Assembly: GCF_003858395.1 (NCBI RefSeq)
Contig: NZ_QWEV01000005.1
Location: 3,038,001-3,102,000, forward strand
From: Acidipila sp. EB88
GTDB taxonomy: Bacteria > Acidobacteriota > Terriglobia > Terriglobales > Acidobacteriaceae
Direction: 5' to 3'
DNA: 64,000 nucleotides
In this document: positions 55,558 through 64,000 of the stretch, piece after piece
Position numbering within the stretch: the stretch's first letter is position 1
Layout of the letters: the number at the start of each line of letters is the position of its first letter
Program-made: the position numbers and the translations under genes
The notes under the pieces: model-generated
What the model was told of the DNA's origin: nothing
Databases searched by the model: none
Seen by the model: only the letters and a program-made list of their open reading frames with translations

Positions 55558-57840
55558 ATGTTTGCATCCCTGCCAAAAATTGCTTTCTTCAACACCGCTC
55601 TCCTGCTCGCCGGGCCCGCCGCCCTGGCATCCACCCCCGCCGCCCTGCCGACCTTTAACGTGGCCAGCTTCGGCGCTTCCGCAACGAGCGCTTCCGGCAC
55701 CTGCTCCGGCGCTGCAGGCTCGGCAACGCTGACCGGTTGCGTGCTGCCCAGCTCTGGCGCGTTCAAGGTGGGTCAGGGCGTGCACATCGTCGGCGCCGGC
55801 GGCCCGGTTCTTGCCTACCCCTTCTCCACGCAGCCGCAGGTGCTCAAGCAGGGCAACGGCACGGGCAATCACACGTATTGCTACGTGGTCAGTGCCGTGG
55901 ACCCGTTCGGTGGTATCAGCACGCCGAGCCCGCAGGCCTGCATCGGCAACGAGCCCGCACTCACCGCCGGTGGTGTGTTTAATTGGGTCGGCACGCAGTC
56001 GTTCATCCCTGGCTACTCGGTCTCCTACCTCTGGTACGTTTCGCAGGACAATGGCCCCTTCCAGTTGATGGAAGTGGAGCCTTTCTACAGCGTCGCGCAG
56101 GACGCGGGTGAGCGCCCCACCTCGCGCAACGGATGGCCCACCACGCTGCCTGCCGGCAATGCAACCATGACCAAGAACGAAGACTTCTTCGCGACGGTCG
56201 TCAAGGTCAGCGCCAACTCCGTCACGCTGAGCAGCGCACTGCCGTCCGCCGTGTCGAACGCAGTAGTGATGCACGATGACACGCAGGCGATCCAGGCAGC
56301 AATCAACGCTGCCGTCGCAGCCGGTGGCGGCACCGTGCAGATCGGGGCGGGCAGCTACAACGTGCAGCAGCCCCAGTTCATCGCGGACGGCAGCTCGCAG
56401 TACCCGACGTTCTCCACCAGCATCTATGGTGAGCCGATCACGTCGCCCTATCGCTACCTGTACATCCCCAATGGCTCGCCGGGCAACATCACGCTGCAGG
56501 GCGCAGGCAACAGTACGGTTTTGATCACGCCGCCCGATCGCGGCAGCGCGGCACATCTCCTGGGCCTCGGCGAGTTCGCGCGTCCCACCACCACCGCGAA
56601 CGTTATGAAGATGGCACCGGTTGCCAAGGGCGCCACGCAGATCGTGCTCAACAGCGCCAGCGCTGCTGCTTCGCTCCACGCCGGCCAGGACATCTATCTT
56701 TACTCTGGCTCGTACAGCACCACCGGCGTAGCGTGTGTGGACTTGAACGGCACCGCGGGCGGTGACTGCCACTTCTCGGAACTCAACACGATCGCGGCCG
56801 TAAACGGCACCACTGTAACGCTGGTCTACCCGACCTCGAAGAAGTTCTACAACGATGGCACGAGCTCCTTCGGTATGACCACCCTGCCGGTCACGCCGCA
56901 TCACGTGTCCCTCACCAATATGCAGATCAACACCAACGATCCCATCTTCAACACGGGCATGGCCTATGACACGCTCGTCGATTCCGTCACGGTCAATGGG
57001 ATGGTGAACCACGGCGCATTCGGCGGCGGCTTCAAGCGCGGCCTGGTCGTACAGAACTCTTCGTGGGGCATCGGCAGCGGCGACGCGACCTACTCGGAGA
57101 CGGAAGAGTACGACCAGTTCACCGACGTCACGCTGGCCAATAACACGATCACCGGTTACGCATCCGCCGGCGGCGAAAGCACGATGATGAGTGCACGCAT
57201 CTACGCCACCGAAGGCAGCTCGCAGTTCAAGCTCACGGGCAACACTCTCAACAACGTTTCCTTTGTCAGCGACCAGACCACCGACGACGTGCTCAGCAAC
57301 AACCAGTTCAACGATGGAATGGCCGAGGTGGGCATCGCCTACGGAATGGCAGGGCTTAACTCCGGTGCGAACCGGGATGCTTCCTTCGACTCCTTCGCTT
57401 CGCAGAGCAACGCCACCATTACCTCCAACCTGTTTCTTGAGGATGCCAGCTTTGCTCCCCCGTCTGCGCTCCGCATCGGCAACTACACCACGGCCACGAT
57501 CTCTGGCAATGGAATCTACTACGGCGGTTCCGGCAGCATCCCGGTCATCTCGGCTACCTCGGGCAACGTGTTGAACAACACGATCTACATCGTGAACGCT
57601 CCCGGAGCCTGGGGTCTGGCCGTGATCCCTGACGAAAGCCCCAACAGCGCGCCAGCGCCGGTCATGATCCAGGGCAACGCAATCCTCGGCAACCAGGTTG
57701 CCGGCGGCCTCGTGATCCCCAACCCGGGCTTCAACGATCCGGCCAGCATCACTGTCAAGGGGAACGGTTACTTCGCCACCAGCGGCACACCGATCTCGAT
57801 CGCGGCTCCCAACAGCCTCAACCTGAATCTTTCCAACTAG
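55558..57840 (+). CDS. Secreted right-handed beta-helix (pectate-lyase-fold) protein
   Basis: A 760-residue exported protein. The signal peptide KIAFFNTALLLAGPAALAS is followed by FNVASFGASATSASGTCSGAAGSATLTG, the usual start of pectate-lyase-3-type beta-helix proteins. The middle has DDTQAIQAAINAAVAAGGGTVQIGAGSYNV, the family signature of parallel beta-helix glycan lyases and hydrolases. The later half shows repeated N-rich turns (NNTITGYAS, TGNTLNNVSF, SNNQFNDGM, SGNGIYYGG) typical of stacked coils. The exact activity (polysaccharide lyase, GH28 or GH55-like, or a structural adhesin) cannot be told. ATG 55558 has AAAGGA upstream and begins the signal peptide. It ends at a strong terminator and appears monocistronic. 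Confidence 0.8.
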   Translation: MFASLPKIAFFNTALLLAGPAALASTPAALPTFNVASFGASATSASGTCSGAAGSATLTGCVLPSSGAFKVGQGVHIVGAGGPVLAYPFSTQPQVLKQGNGTGNHTYCYVVSAVDPFGGISTPSPQACIGNEPALTAGGVFNWVGTQSFIPGYSVSYLWYVSQDNGPFQLMEVEPFYSVAQDAGERPTSRNGWPTTLPAGNATMTKNEDFFATVVKVSANSVTLSSALPSAVSNAVVMHDDTQAIQAAINAAVAAGGGTVQIGAGSYNVQQPQFIADGSSQYPTFSTSIYGEPITSPYRYLYIPNGSPGNITLQGAGNSTVLITPPDRGSAAHLLGLGEFARPTTTANVMKMAPVAKGATQIVLNSASAAASLHAGQDIYLYSGSYSTTGVACVDLNGTAGGDCHFSELNTIAAVNGTTVTLVYPTSKKFYNDGTSSFGMTTLPVTPHHVSLTNMQINTNDPIFNTGMAYDTLVDSVTVNGMVNHGAFGGGFKRGLVVQNSSWGIGSGDATYSETEEYDQFTDVTLANNTITGYASAGGESTMMSARIYATEGSSQFKLTGNTLNNVSFVSDQTTDDVLSNNQFNDGMAEVGIAYGMAGLNSGANRDASFDSFASQSNATITSNLFLEDASFAPPSALRIGNYTTATISGNGIYYGGSGSIPVISATSGNVLNNTIYIVNAPGAWGLAVIPDESPNSAPAPVMIQGNAILGNQVAGGLVIPNPGFNDPASITVKGNGYFATSGTPISIAAPNSLNLNLSN

Positions 57841-57872
57841 TTTTCCCCAGCACCATCACTTGCGGTACTTGC

Positions 57873-57906
57873 AGTGCAGCGGCGCCTTGGCGCCGCTGCA
57901 CTTTTT
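57873..57906 (+). terminator. Intrinsic terminator after the beta-helix gene
   Basis: AGTGCAGCGGCGCC (57873-57886) pairs with GGCGCCGCTGCACT (57889-57902), followed by TTTT. A textbook stem and U-run 30 bases after the stop. Confidence 0.92.
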
Positions 57907-57935
57907 CTGCTCACCCTACGGATACGTCGCGCCGC

Positions 57936-58607
57936 TTACAACTGGTGACGCACGCCTGCCTCGTTCACCACGTGGCTCATCTGGTCTTCAAAGCTGCCGG
58001 CCATGGCGTTCTCGGCATCCGCACTGCGCAGCGTGAATGGCATGATCTTGCCCTTCACGTCCTCCACCAGCAGGGCCAACCCGGCGTAAAAAGCCGATAG
58101 GCACACACAGAAACCAAGCCCTGCTGCTATCGCCGGGAACGGACCTTTCGCACCGAGTTCCACGGCTGCTGCCGCACCGGTGCGCAGCAGCGCAAAGGCG
58201 ATCACCACCGCCAACAGCGGCTTCCCTCGATACGTGATGAACAGGATGATCGCAAGGCACACGGCAAGGTTGATCAGCAGCACGCCGATCGTGGGGCTTG
58301 GCGCTGCGCCGAACTCCAGCAAGACCACCCCCTGCGCCACCCATGAAGCTGCAAAGATCCCCATGGCGGTAGCAGCACCGGTGTCGCGCGAGAGAAACGC
58401 CATCCAGCACGCAATCGACTCAAGCGGCGCCACAAAGGAGAGCAGCGTGACCGCCAGAAGCTTGTGTTCGGACGCGGGGAGCCAATGCAGCAGGAACGCG
58501 CTGTACAACGCATTGCCGATCGCGAACGAGAAGCAGCCAAGCGGCAGAGCGCTTGCGTAGGGTTTGACGACGATCCTGACGTGCGATGCAGCTTCGCGTG
58601 AGTCCAT
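57936..58607 (-). CDS. Six-helix membrane protein, SatP/YaaH (acetate transporter)-like
   Basis: A 223-residue integral membrane protein with about six hydrophobic segments, for example PLGCFSFAIGNALYSAFLLHWLP, LLAVTLLSFVAPLESIACWMAFL, GIFAASWVAQGVVLLEF, IGVLLINLAVCLAIILFITY and AAGLGFCVCLSAFYAGLALLVED. The opening VKPYASALPLGCFSFAIGN resembles the NPAPLGL-type start of the GPR1/FUN34/YaaH (SatP) succinate-acetate channel family, but the motif is imperfect. ATG 58607 is chosen; the upstream extension to 58703 is hydrophilic and improbable. It is downstream of and parallel to the TonB receptor at 58857, separated by about 250 bases including a possible terminator. Confidence 0.5.
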   Translation of the reverse strand: MDSREAASHVRIVVKPYASALPLGCFSFAIGNALYSAFLLHWLPASEHKLLAVTLLSFVAPLESIACWMAFLSRDTGAATAMGIFAASWVAQGVVLLEFGAAPSPTIGVLLINLAVCLAIILFITYRGKPLLAVVIAFALLRTGAAAAVELGAKGPFPAIAAGLGFCVCLSAFYAGLALLVEDVKGKIMPFTLRSADAENAMAGSFEDQMSHVVNEAGVRHQL

Positions 58608-58781
58608 GCTGGATAAGACGTCGAATTGACAAACGCCGTCGGCACCCCAGAGGATTTGCTTTGCGTCCGGAAGCAAGGGAGTGAGGCGCCGACACCCGTG
58701 CATCCTTCGTCCTTCATCCTTGCCGGCGGAAAAGGCGCCTCCCGCCTCAGATACTCGTCAGGCATGCTGCGCGGGCAGGGA

Positions 58782-58828
58782 ACAAAAAACAGCATGGGCC
58801 CACGCCGTTGAAGCGTAGACCACATGCC
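58782..58828 (-). terminator. Possible terminator after the TonB receptor at 58857
   Basis: On the minus strand GCATGTGG and CCCATGC can pair around a long loop and are followed by TGTTTTTTG (58782-58790 on the plus strand reads AACAAAAAA). The stem is imperfect, but the T-run is clear. Confidence 0.4.
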
Positions 58829-58856
58829 GCCTTGCCCTTATCTTCTTGCCGGACAC

Positions 58857-61800
58857 TTAGAACGTCAGCTTCAACGCTCCCTGCATCACGCGTGGGGCGA
58901 TCACGCCGATGTTGGTGATCTGGCCGAAGTTCGAGTCGGTCGGGTTGGAATCCGGCTGGCCGAAGCTCGGGTGATTCAGCGCGTTGAACGCCTCCCAGCG
59001 GAACTGCAGCCGGTACCGCTCGCGATACTCCCAGTTCTTCATCACCGCCGCATCCATCGTGCTGATCGGTGCTTCCTGCAGCATGAACTTCTCCGAGTTG
59101 CCTGGCGTTCCCGGCGCGTTCTGGGTGAAAGAGTCCGTGCTGAAGTACTGGTTCAGCCAGTTCTGCTTGCTGCCTTGCCGCACCAGGATCGGACGTCCCG
59201 TGAGATCGGCGCGATCCTGCCCAACCTGGAAGCCCGAGTTGTTGTTGCCGTTGCCGCCGTTGATCGTGAACGGCGGACCCGACTGTAGTGTGTATAGCGC
59301 GCTCACTTCCCAGCCGCCCAGCGTGTTGCGCAGCAACGCACCGTGGTGCCGCAGCTCGGGCGCCTGGTAGATCCCGTTCGTGACCCACACGATGGGATAA
59401 TTCAGGCTCGAATCGCCCTTGTCGTGGCCGATGTCGAACGGATCGCTGACGCTCGACTCGAACGAAGGATCGCCCGACCCGCCCACGTCCGTGGTGTGCG
59501 AGAAGGTAAAGTTCGACTGTACCTGCAGGCCGTGCTTCATGCGCTGCTCGAACCCTGCCTGCAGCGATTCGTAGGAAGCCGTTGCTCCATCCTGCACCTG
59601 GATGATTGAGCTGAACGTGGTGAGCGTGCGCACGCCGCCATTGGCAAAGATGCCCGGGTTCTGCTCCACCGTGGTCGCCTGGTGGTAGCTCTCGCTGGCG
59701 ACATACGCGAAATGAGCAGCCAGCGACGGAGTAAGTTGCTGCTCGAGTGACAGGTTCCAGCTTTGCGTCATTCCCAGGTGAAAGTTGCTGGCAAACGTGC
59801 CGGGGATCGCTACGGGTGAAAACTGCGCGAACGACACGTTTGCCGCAGGCAGGTTTGAAGGGCTGGCGAAGGGCGGGAACGGGCTCTTGCCACCGGTTGC
59901 AGCCAGTGTCGACCAGGGAGTATCGAGCGAAAGAGGCCGGTTCGCGGTGGTGTCGCCGGGTTTGGTGATGTCGAACAAACCATTGAGCGTGTACGACGGC
60001 GCAAACGGAGCAGCGTCCCACATCTTGTTGTAGAAAGCGTCTTCCAATGGCGTGGTGAACATGCCGAAGCCTGCGCGGATCGATGTCGAGCCGCGCGGTT
60101 GCCATGCGATGCCGATGCGCGGCTCGAAGTATCCGTAGGTGGTTGGCATCAGCCCTTCGCCCACGCCGGCGTCGCCCGGGAACACGAGCCCCACCGGCGC
60201 ACCCGGGTACCGCGTGCTCTGCTGGCCAGGACGATAGGCCGCGGCACGGCCATTCTTGATGGTCAGTGCGATGTTCGGATCCCAGCGCAGGCCGGCGGTG
60301 ACCGTCACGTTCTGCGCCACCTTCCACTGGTCCTGCCCATACACGCCGAACATCCAGCCGTTCTCGCTGCCGCTTTCACCCGCACCCTGGCTGAAGGTCG
60401 CCACATCGCCCAGCAGGAAGTCGAGCAGCGGAAAGCCCGTGTACTGACCATTGACGTTCACGTTGGGATTGGTGGAGCCGCCGTAGAACTCCGAACCATA
60501 GCGATGCATGATGTCGGTCCCGGCCGTGATTGTGTGCTTGCCGATGGTCTTGGTGACCGTATCGGTAAACCACCAGTAGCGTCGATGCGTATCATTCGGG
60601 CTGCCGTTGAAGGCGTTGAAGCCGAGCCCGCCGCCGTATAGTACGTTGCCGGAGAATGCCGTCAGCCCCGAGATATAGCAGGAGCCCGCCGGATCGCTGA
60701 CAGCCAGGTAGCGCGACAGGCAGACAGGGTTTCCGCTGGCATCTTTCTCGACCGTGCCCGTGGCATAGTTCAATTGTGCCCACGACAGCGTGGCGCTGTT
60801 CAGCAGGGAAGGCGACGCCGTCCATGTATGCCCGGCAACAAGGTTCAGGTACGTGCCGTTTTGCCCGGTGATGCCTGCCAGGATATTGCCCGGCGTGGTT
60901 GCGCCCGGCTGGTTGTAGTTGTACAGAAAGCTGCGCAGGAACACGCGCTGCGAATCATTGATGTTGTAGTCGATGCGTGACGTGTTCTCGTCGTAACTCG
61001 CCTTGACGCCAGGGCTGGCAAAGTTGGTGAGGCCCGTGGCGGCAGCCTGGCCCAGTGGCAGGGAAGCGGCCAGCGCAACCGCTCCGGGGCTGAACTTCGC
61101 GGTGTTTACCTGCTGCGTGCCGGGGTTGAAGACGGTTGAAGCAAGCGGACCATCAAGGTTACTCGCCGGTACCGCGCTGAAGTCGCCCGCGAGCATCGCC
61201 GCTGTAGGCGTATAGGTCGGGTTGGTCGATGAGTTGTACGTGTTGCGCGTGCCCTGGTAGTTCGTGAAGAAGAACAGCTTGTCATGCAGGATCGGTCCGC
61301 CGATATAGCCGCCGAACTGGTTGCGCTTCAACTGGTCGACAGCGCCCGAGAAGTAGTTGCCGGCGTTCAGATCATTGTTGCGGATGAACTCGAAGAGGCC
61401 GCCGTGAAACTCGTTGGTGCCGCTCTTGGTCTGGATGCTAACGACCGCGCTCGGAGCAAAACCATACCGCGCATCGAAGTTGTTCGTGATGACGCGAAAT
61501 TCCTGGGTAGCATCGGCATTCGGAAATGGTGCGGCCAGTAGCGCGAAGGTGTCCATGTTGGATACGCCGTCGAGCAGGTACCACGTGCTTCCCTGGCGTC
61601 CGCCGCCTGCGGATGCGCCGCTCTCTGTTGGAAAAGAGTTGCTGGTGGGCAGCGTTGAGGCCTGCGACTGCAGCTCGTTTGTGACACCCGCAGACAGGAA
61701 CACCAGGCTCGACGGATCGCGACCGTTCAAGGGCAGCTCTTTCACGGAGTGCTCGTCAATGACCGTGCTGATCTCCGCCGAGGTGGAGTTAATCATCGCT

Positions 61801-62180
61801 TCGCTCGCATTGACTGTCGTACTCTGCGTGTCGGCGCCGATGGCGAGCACCACCGGCAGCGTGGCCGACTGGCCGACGGTCAGCACAACGCCGTTCTCCA
61901 CCTTCTGTGCAAAGCCGGGCGCCGTGATCGTCAGCGTGTAAGGGCCGGGGGGCAGCGACGCAAACTGGTATTCGCCGCTGTCGTTTGCGGTGGCCATCTG
62001 GGTCAGGTTGGTTGCGGTGTTGTTCGCCTTGATCTGCGCATGGCCAATGACGGCACCACTGCTGTCAGCTACCGTGCCGCCCAGTCGGGCGCTGGTGACC
62101 TGGGCCGAGGCTGCAACGGTTGTGGCCAGGGCACACGCAGAGAACGAGACGATGCGGTGAATGCGGGATGTGCGATGCAT
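58857..62180 (-). CDS. TonB-dependent receptor, Oar-like, downstream of the GH89/NagX genes
   Basis: A 1107-residue outer-membrane receptor. The signal peptide is RIVSFSACALATTVAASAQ. A carboxypeptidase-regulatory-like domain follows (TSARLGGTVADSSGAVIGHAQIKANNTATN onward). The plug contains VIDEHSVKELPLNGRDPSSLVFLSAGVTNE and GGRQGSTWYLLDGVSNMDTFALL, and the barrel ends GVIAPRVMQGALKLTF with the terminal Phe. ATG 62180 is preceded by AAGGAG at ideal spacing; the TTG at 62186 is ignored. Upstream on the same strand are a small protein, a NagX-like acetyltransferase and a GH89 enzyme, so import of glucosamine-containing oligosaccharides is inferred. Confidence 0.9.
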   Translation of the reverse strand: MHRTSRIHRIVSFSACALATTVAASAQVTSARLGGTVADSSGAVIGHAQIKANNTATNLTQMATANDSGEYQFASLPPGPYTLTITAPGFAQKVENGVVLTVGQSATLPVVLAIGADTQSTTVNASEAMINSTSAEISTVIDEHSVKELPLNGRDPSSLVFLSAGVTNELQSQASTLPTSNSFPTESGASAGGGRQGSTWYLLDGVSNMDTFALLAAPFPNADATQEFRVITNNFDARYGFAPSAVVSIQTKSGTNEFHGGLFEFIRNNDLNAGNYFSGAVDQLKRNQFGGYIGGPILHDKLFFFTNYQGTRNTYNSSTNPTYTPTAAMLAGDFSAVPASNLDGPLASTVFNPGTQQVNTAKFSPGAVALAASLPLGQAAATGLTNFASPGVKASYDENTSRIDYNINDSQRVFLRSFLYNYNQPGATTPGNILAGITGQNGTYLNLVAGHTWTASPSLLNSATLSWAQLNYATGTVEKDASGNPVCLSRYLAVSDPAGSCYISGLTAFSGNVLYGGGLGFNAFNGSPNDTHRRYWWFTDTVTKTIGKHTITAGTDIMHRYGSEFYGGSTNPNVNVNGQYTGFPLLDFLLGDVATFSQGAGESGSENGWMFGVYGQDQWKVAQNVTVTAGLRWDPNIALTIKNGRAAAYRPGQQSTRYPGAPVGLVFPGDAGVGEGLMPTTYGYFEPRIGIAWQPRGSTSIRAGFGMFTTPLEDAFYNKMWDAAPFAPSYTLNGLFDITKPGDTTANRPLSLDTPWSTLAATGGKSPFPPFASPSNLPAANVSFAQFSPVAIPGTFASNFHLGMTQSWNLSLEQQLTPSLAAHFAYVASESYHQATTVEQNPGIFANGGVRTLTTFSSIIQVQDGATASYESLQAGFEQRMKHGLQVQSNFTFSHTTDVGGSGDPSFESSVSDPFDIGHDKGDSSLNYPIVWVTNGIYQAPELRHHGALLRNTLGGWEVSALYTLQSGPPFTINGGNGNNNSGFQVGQDRADLTGRPILVRQGSKQNWLNQYFSTDSFTQNAPGTPGNSEKFMLQEAPISTMDAAVMKNWEYRERYRLQFRWEAFNALNHPSFGQPDSNPTDSNFGQITNIGVIAPRVMQGALKLTF

Positions 62181-62267
62181 CAGCAACTCCTTCTCGCGGC
62201 CGGTGTCTCCGGGCCGCGTTTACAACAGGGCGGGAAGCGCAGGGAACAGAACGCAGCAGGTGGCTGC

Positions 62268-62531
62268 TTACTTCGGAGGAAACGTGCGCCGGCCCCACTG
62301 TTGCGGCAGCACGGCCGCTTTGCCACCGGGGGTAAAGCAGTAAGTGGCTTTCAGTTTCGCAAGCGGAGCGTGCGTGCTCGCGGTGTCGGCGAAGCAGAAC
62401 CCCGAAGAGCGCACAGCCTCTTCCTCGGGGCTGCGGTCCGCGCCTGCGAACGTCAGGATACGGGCGCGCGTGCGCGAAACAATTACAGGTCCCTTCTCTC
62501 CGCTGCTGATCTTGAATGGTTCAAACTCCAT
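62268..62531 (-). CDS. Small hypothetical protein (87 aa)
   Basis: An 87-residue ORF with TGGGAGGAGTGAAGGTG before its ATG, a good ribosome-binding site nine or so bases away. It begins MEFEPFKISSGEKGPVIVSRTRARILTFAG and ends CFTPGGKAAVLPQQWGRRTFPPK. There is no signal peptide or membrane segment and I recognise no domain. It sits 35 bases after the NagX-like gene and about 90 bases before the TonB receptor, on the same strand, so it is probably part of that operon. A longer frame open to 63044 runs antiparallel in phase over the NagX gene and is spurious; only the C-terminal part is called here. Confidence 0.55.
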   Translation of the reverse strand: MEFEPFKISSGEKGPVIVSRTRARILTFAGADRSPEEEAVRSSGFCFADTASTHAPLAKLKATYCFTPGGKAAVLPQQWGRRTFPPK

Positions 62532-62566
62532 CACCTTCACTCCTCCCAACGACGCATTTGGCCCGG

Positions 62567-63727
62567 CTACAGCTTCAGGAAAATCTTCCTGCGATAGAGC
62601 ACCCATACGGGCACCCAGCACACCAGCACGAACACGATCGAGTACGCCATCGATCCGAAGGCAGGATTCACTATCGGCTCGAATACTCGTCCGTAGATCC
62701 ACTGCTGGAACGATTGCTGCGCATTCACGTGGAACACCGACACTGCCGACGACAGCAGTTCCGACAGTACGTATGCGGTGATCGCGTTGGTGCCAAGCGC
62801 CAGCGCCGGCCAGAGTGAACTGCGTTCGTTGCTTTTGCCGACACCGCGTACCTCCACCAGGTAGTAGGTGATGGCCAGCAGCAGGAGGCTCCATCCGCCC
62901 GCATACAGCGCGTACGAGCTGGTCCACAGCTTCTTGTTGATCGGGAAGGAGAGGTTCCACGCCTGCCCGGCAAGCAAGAGCACGATCGATACGGCTGCCA
63001 TGCCGAGCGCCTTGGCCTGCTGGGATCGTGCTACGCGCAGCCACAAACCCGTGAGCACGCCCAGCAAGGTGGAGGCCAGCGATGGAAGGTCACTCAACAA
63101 CCCTTCGGGGTCGCGCGTGCCTTCGAAAAGGCGATGCGGAAACACGTGTCGATCGATCCAGGCACACAGGTTGATGTCACGATCCAGCAAAGGGAAGTCG
63201 CGTACCGGCAGGCCATGCCCCGGCACCGGCATCCAGCGCAGCAGCACCCAGTAGCCCACGAGCAGTGCTACTGTAACTACCACAAATGCAGAGGCGCGAC
63301 GCGTCAGCACCAGCAGCAGGCTTGCCAGCAGGTAGCACACGGCGATCCGCTGCAGCACGCCGTACACGCGCAGCGTCGAGAGGTGGAAGTACGGAAAGCC
63401 GTTTACCACCAGCCCGAAAAACACGAGCAGTGCGAACCGGCGCAACGTGTGCGACACCGTGATGCCGGTGCGGTCGCGGCCCCCGGAGCGCTCGATCCGC
63501 GCCCCCGAAGACAACACCAGCGAGATCCCCATGATGAACAAAAATGTTGGGAACACCAGGTCCGTCGGCGTGAAGCCGTTCCACGGCGAGTGGTTCAGCG
63601 CGCGATAGGCCAGGTCATTGTTGCCGTTGTTGTTGACCAGGATCATGAAGCCAACCGTAACGCCGCGCAGCACGTCGATCGAAAGCAGTCTCTGTCCAGT
63701 GGTCGCCGGTACCGTTATTGTGCTCAT
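62567..63727 (-). CDS. NagX / heparan-alpha-glucosaminide N-acetyltransferase-like membrane protein
   Basis: A 386-residue membrane protein of the DUF5009/HGSNAT (NagX) family, with about 10-11 helices. It opens QRLLSIDVLRGVTVGFMILVNNNGN, followed by NHSPWNGFTPTDLVFPTFLFIMGISLVLS, the conserved segment holding the W-G-x-TPTDLVFPxFLF signature. Human HGSNAT transfers acetyl from cytosolic acetyl-CoA to glucosamine across the membrane; in bacteria NagX proteins act on amino sugars, but few are characterised. GGGAGG precedes ATG 63727, which overlaps the stop of the GH89 gene (ATGA). The coupling makes a joint pathway in amino-sugar glycan breakdown likely. Confidence 0.88.
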   Translation of the reverse strand: MSTITVPATTGQRLLSIDVLRGVTVGFMILVNNNGNNDLAYRALNHSPWNGFTPTDLVFPTFLFIMGISLVLSSGARIERSGGRDRTGITVSHTLRRFALLVFFGLVVNGFPYFHLSTLRVYGVLQRIAVCYLLASLLLVLTRRASAFVVVTVALLVGYWVLLRWMPVPGHGLPVRDFPLLDRDINLCAWIDRHVFPHRLFEGTRDPEGLLSDLPSLASTLLGVLTGLWLRVARSQQAKALGMAAVSIVLLLAGQAWNLSFPINKKLWTSSYALYAGGWSLLLLAITYYLVEVRGVGKSNERSSLWPALALGTNAITAYVLSELLSSAVSVFHVNAQQSFQQWIYGRVFEPIVNPAFGSMAYSIVFVLVCWVPVWVLYRRKIFLKL

Positions 63728-64000
63728 CGCGATCCTCCCGCAGTGCTCAGCATGGCACGCGCCGTCCCGAACAGGTCGTTCACTGGCATCGGCGTGCTCG
63801 CGCGATATGGCCTCGAGAGCCAGGTCTGCTGCCACATGTCAAGCGAGAACTCCGTGCCCCGAATCTCGGCATCGAGCCACGCGGCCCAGCGCGCCGCGTA
63901 GTAATCCCGGATCAGGCCAGACCACACCCGCGACGCATAGTCCGATAAGCCTGGCCAGCCCCACGTCGTAATCAGCTGCCGCGCGTTCTCGTCGTAGAAC
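63724..64000 (-). CDS. Alpha-N-acetylglucosaminidase, GH89 (C-terminal fragment)
   Basis: The last 91 codons or so of a gene entering from beyond the window. The readable part FYDENARQLITTWGWPG, then LSDYASRVWSGLIRDYYAARWAAWLDA, corresponds to the C-terminal helical domain of alpha-N-acetylglucosaminidases (NAGLU, GH89), where N-ARxQ-TxWG and DYAxxxWxGLxxDYYxxRW are conserved. The enzyme removes terminal alpha-linked GlcNAc. The stop codon overlaps the start of the NagX-like gene (ATGA). The catalytic domain is outside the window. Confidence 0.82.
   Translation of the reverse strand, partial: FYDENARQLITTWGWPGLSDYASRVWSGLIRDYYAARWAAWLDAEIRGTEFSLDMWQQTWLSRPYRASTPMPVNDLFGTARAMLSTAGGSR

Noticed and set aside
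62532..63044. N-terminal extension of the 87-residue ORF over the NagX gene
   Set aside because: It overlaps NagX in another frame; only the part after the strong ribosome-binding site at 62532-62548 is credible.

Overview
The window looks like a chromosomal segment of an Acidobacteriota species, most likely class Terriglobia (Acidobacteriaceae). The reasons are high GC, four very large Oar-type TonB-dependent receptors with an N-terminal carboxypeptidase-regulatory-like domain, a winged-helix regulator fused to a TolB/PD40 propeller, and many Gram-negative envelope genes. There are no rRNA or tRNA genes, CRISPR arrays, insertion sequences or phage genes. All assignments come from reading the sequence; no database search was run.

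Layout. 1-2.6 kb: a galactofuranose/surface-glycan cluster on the minus strand (GH1/RmlD-like chimera cut by the window edge, UDP-galactopyranose mutase, glycosyltransferase). 3.2-7.2 kb: ferritin-like DUF892 protein, membrane PP2C/SpoIIE phosphatase, secreted methyltransferase. 7.2-12.9 kb: GntR regulator with two MFS transporters, a discoidin-like protein, and zwf. 13.2-19.6 kb: a MepK-like DUF882 peptidase convergent with a YcbB-like L,D-transpeptidase, then queG, a PLC-like protein and ychF. 19.8-23.5 kb: aldB, DUF779 and a secreted esterase. 23.6-31.8 kb: a sulfate-assimilation operon headed by a TonB receptor (cysD, cysN, an APS-reductase-type cysH, a TSUP permease). 31.9-37.8 kb: a complete RND pump. 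38-43.3 kb: a TonB receptor coupled to a purine permease. 43.6-54.3 kb: an alpha-glucan locus (GH13, TonB receptor, wHTH-PD40 regulator, frameshifted GH31). 55.5-57.8 kb: a secreted beta-helix protein. 57.9-64 kb: a SatP-like membrane protein, then GH89 -> NagX-like acetyltransferase -> small protein -> TonB receptor.

The most interesting feature is the leader of the sulfur operon. Two consecutive, unlisted short ORFs (23623-23697 and 23780-23860) encode about 25-residue peptides, each with a Gly-Cys-Cys-Cys core read from TGT/TGC runs. Both lie directly upstream of the TonB receptor and the cysteine-biosynthesis genes. They look like tandem cysteine-sensing leader peptides, analogous to the polycysteine attenuators known in mycobacteria, here in an unrelated phylum and controlling a TonB receptor. 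In the same operon the CysN protein carries a C-terminal APS-kinase-like domain that has lost its P-loop. This fits a pathway that goes straight from APS to sulfite.

A recurring theme is one TonB receptor per metabolic module: sulfur, purine, starch, and terminal alpha-GlcNAc glycans. The GH31 alpha-glucosidase is broken by a one-base shortage in a G-run between its two catalytic aspartates. The GH89/NagX pair places the bacterial counterparts of two consecutive lysosomal heparan-sulfate steps in one translationally coupled operon.
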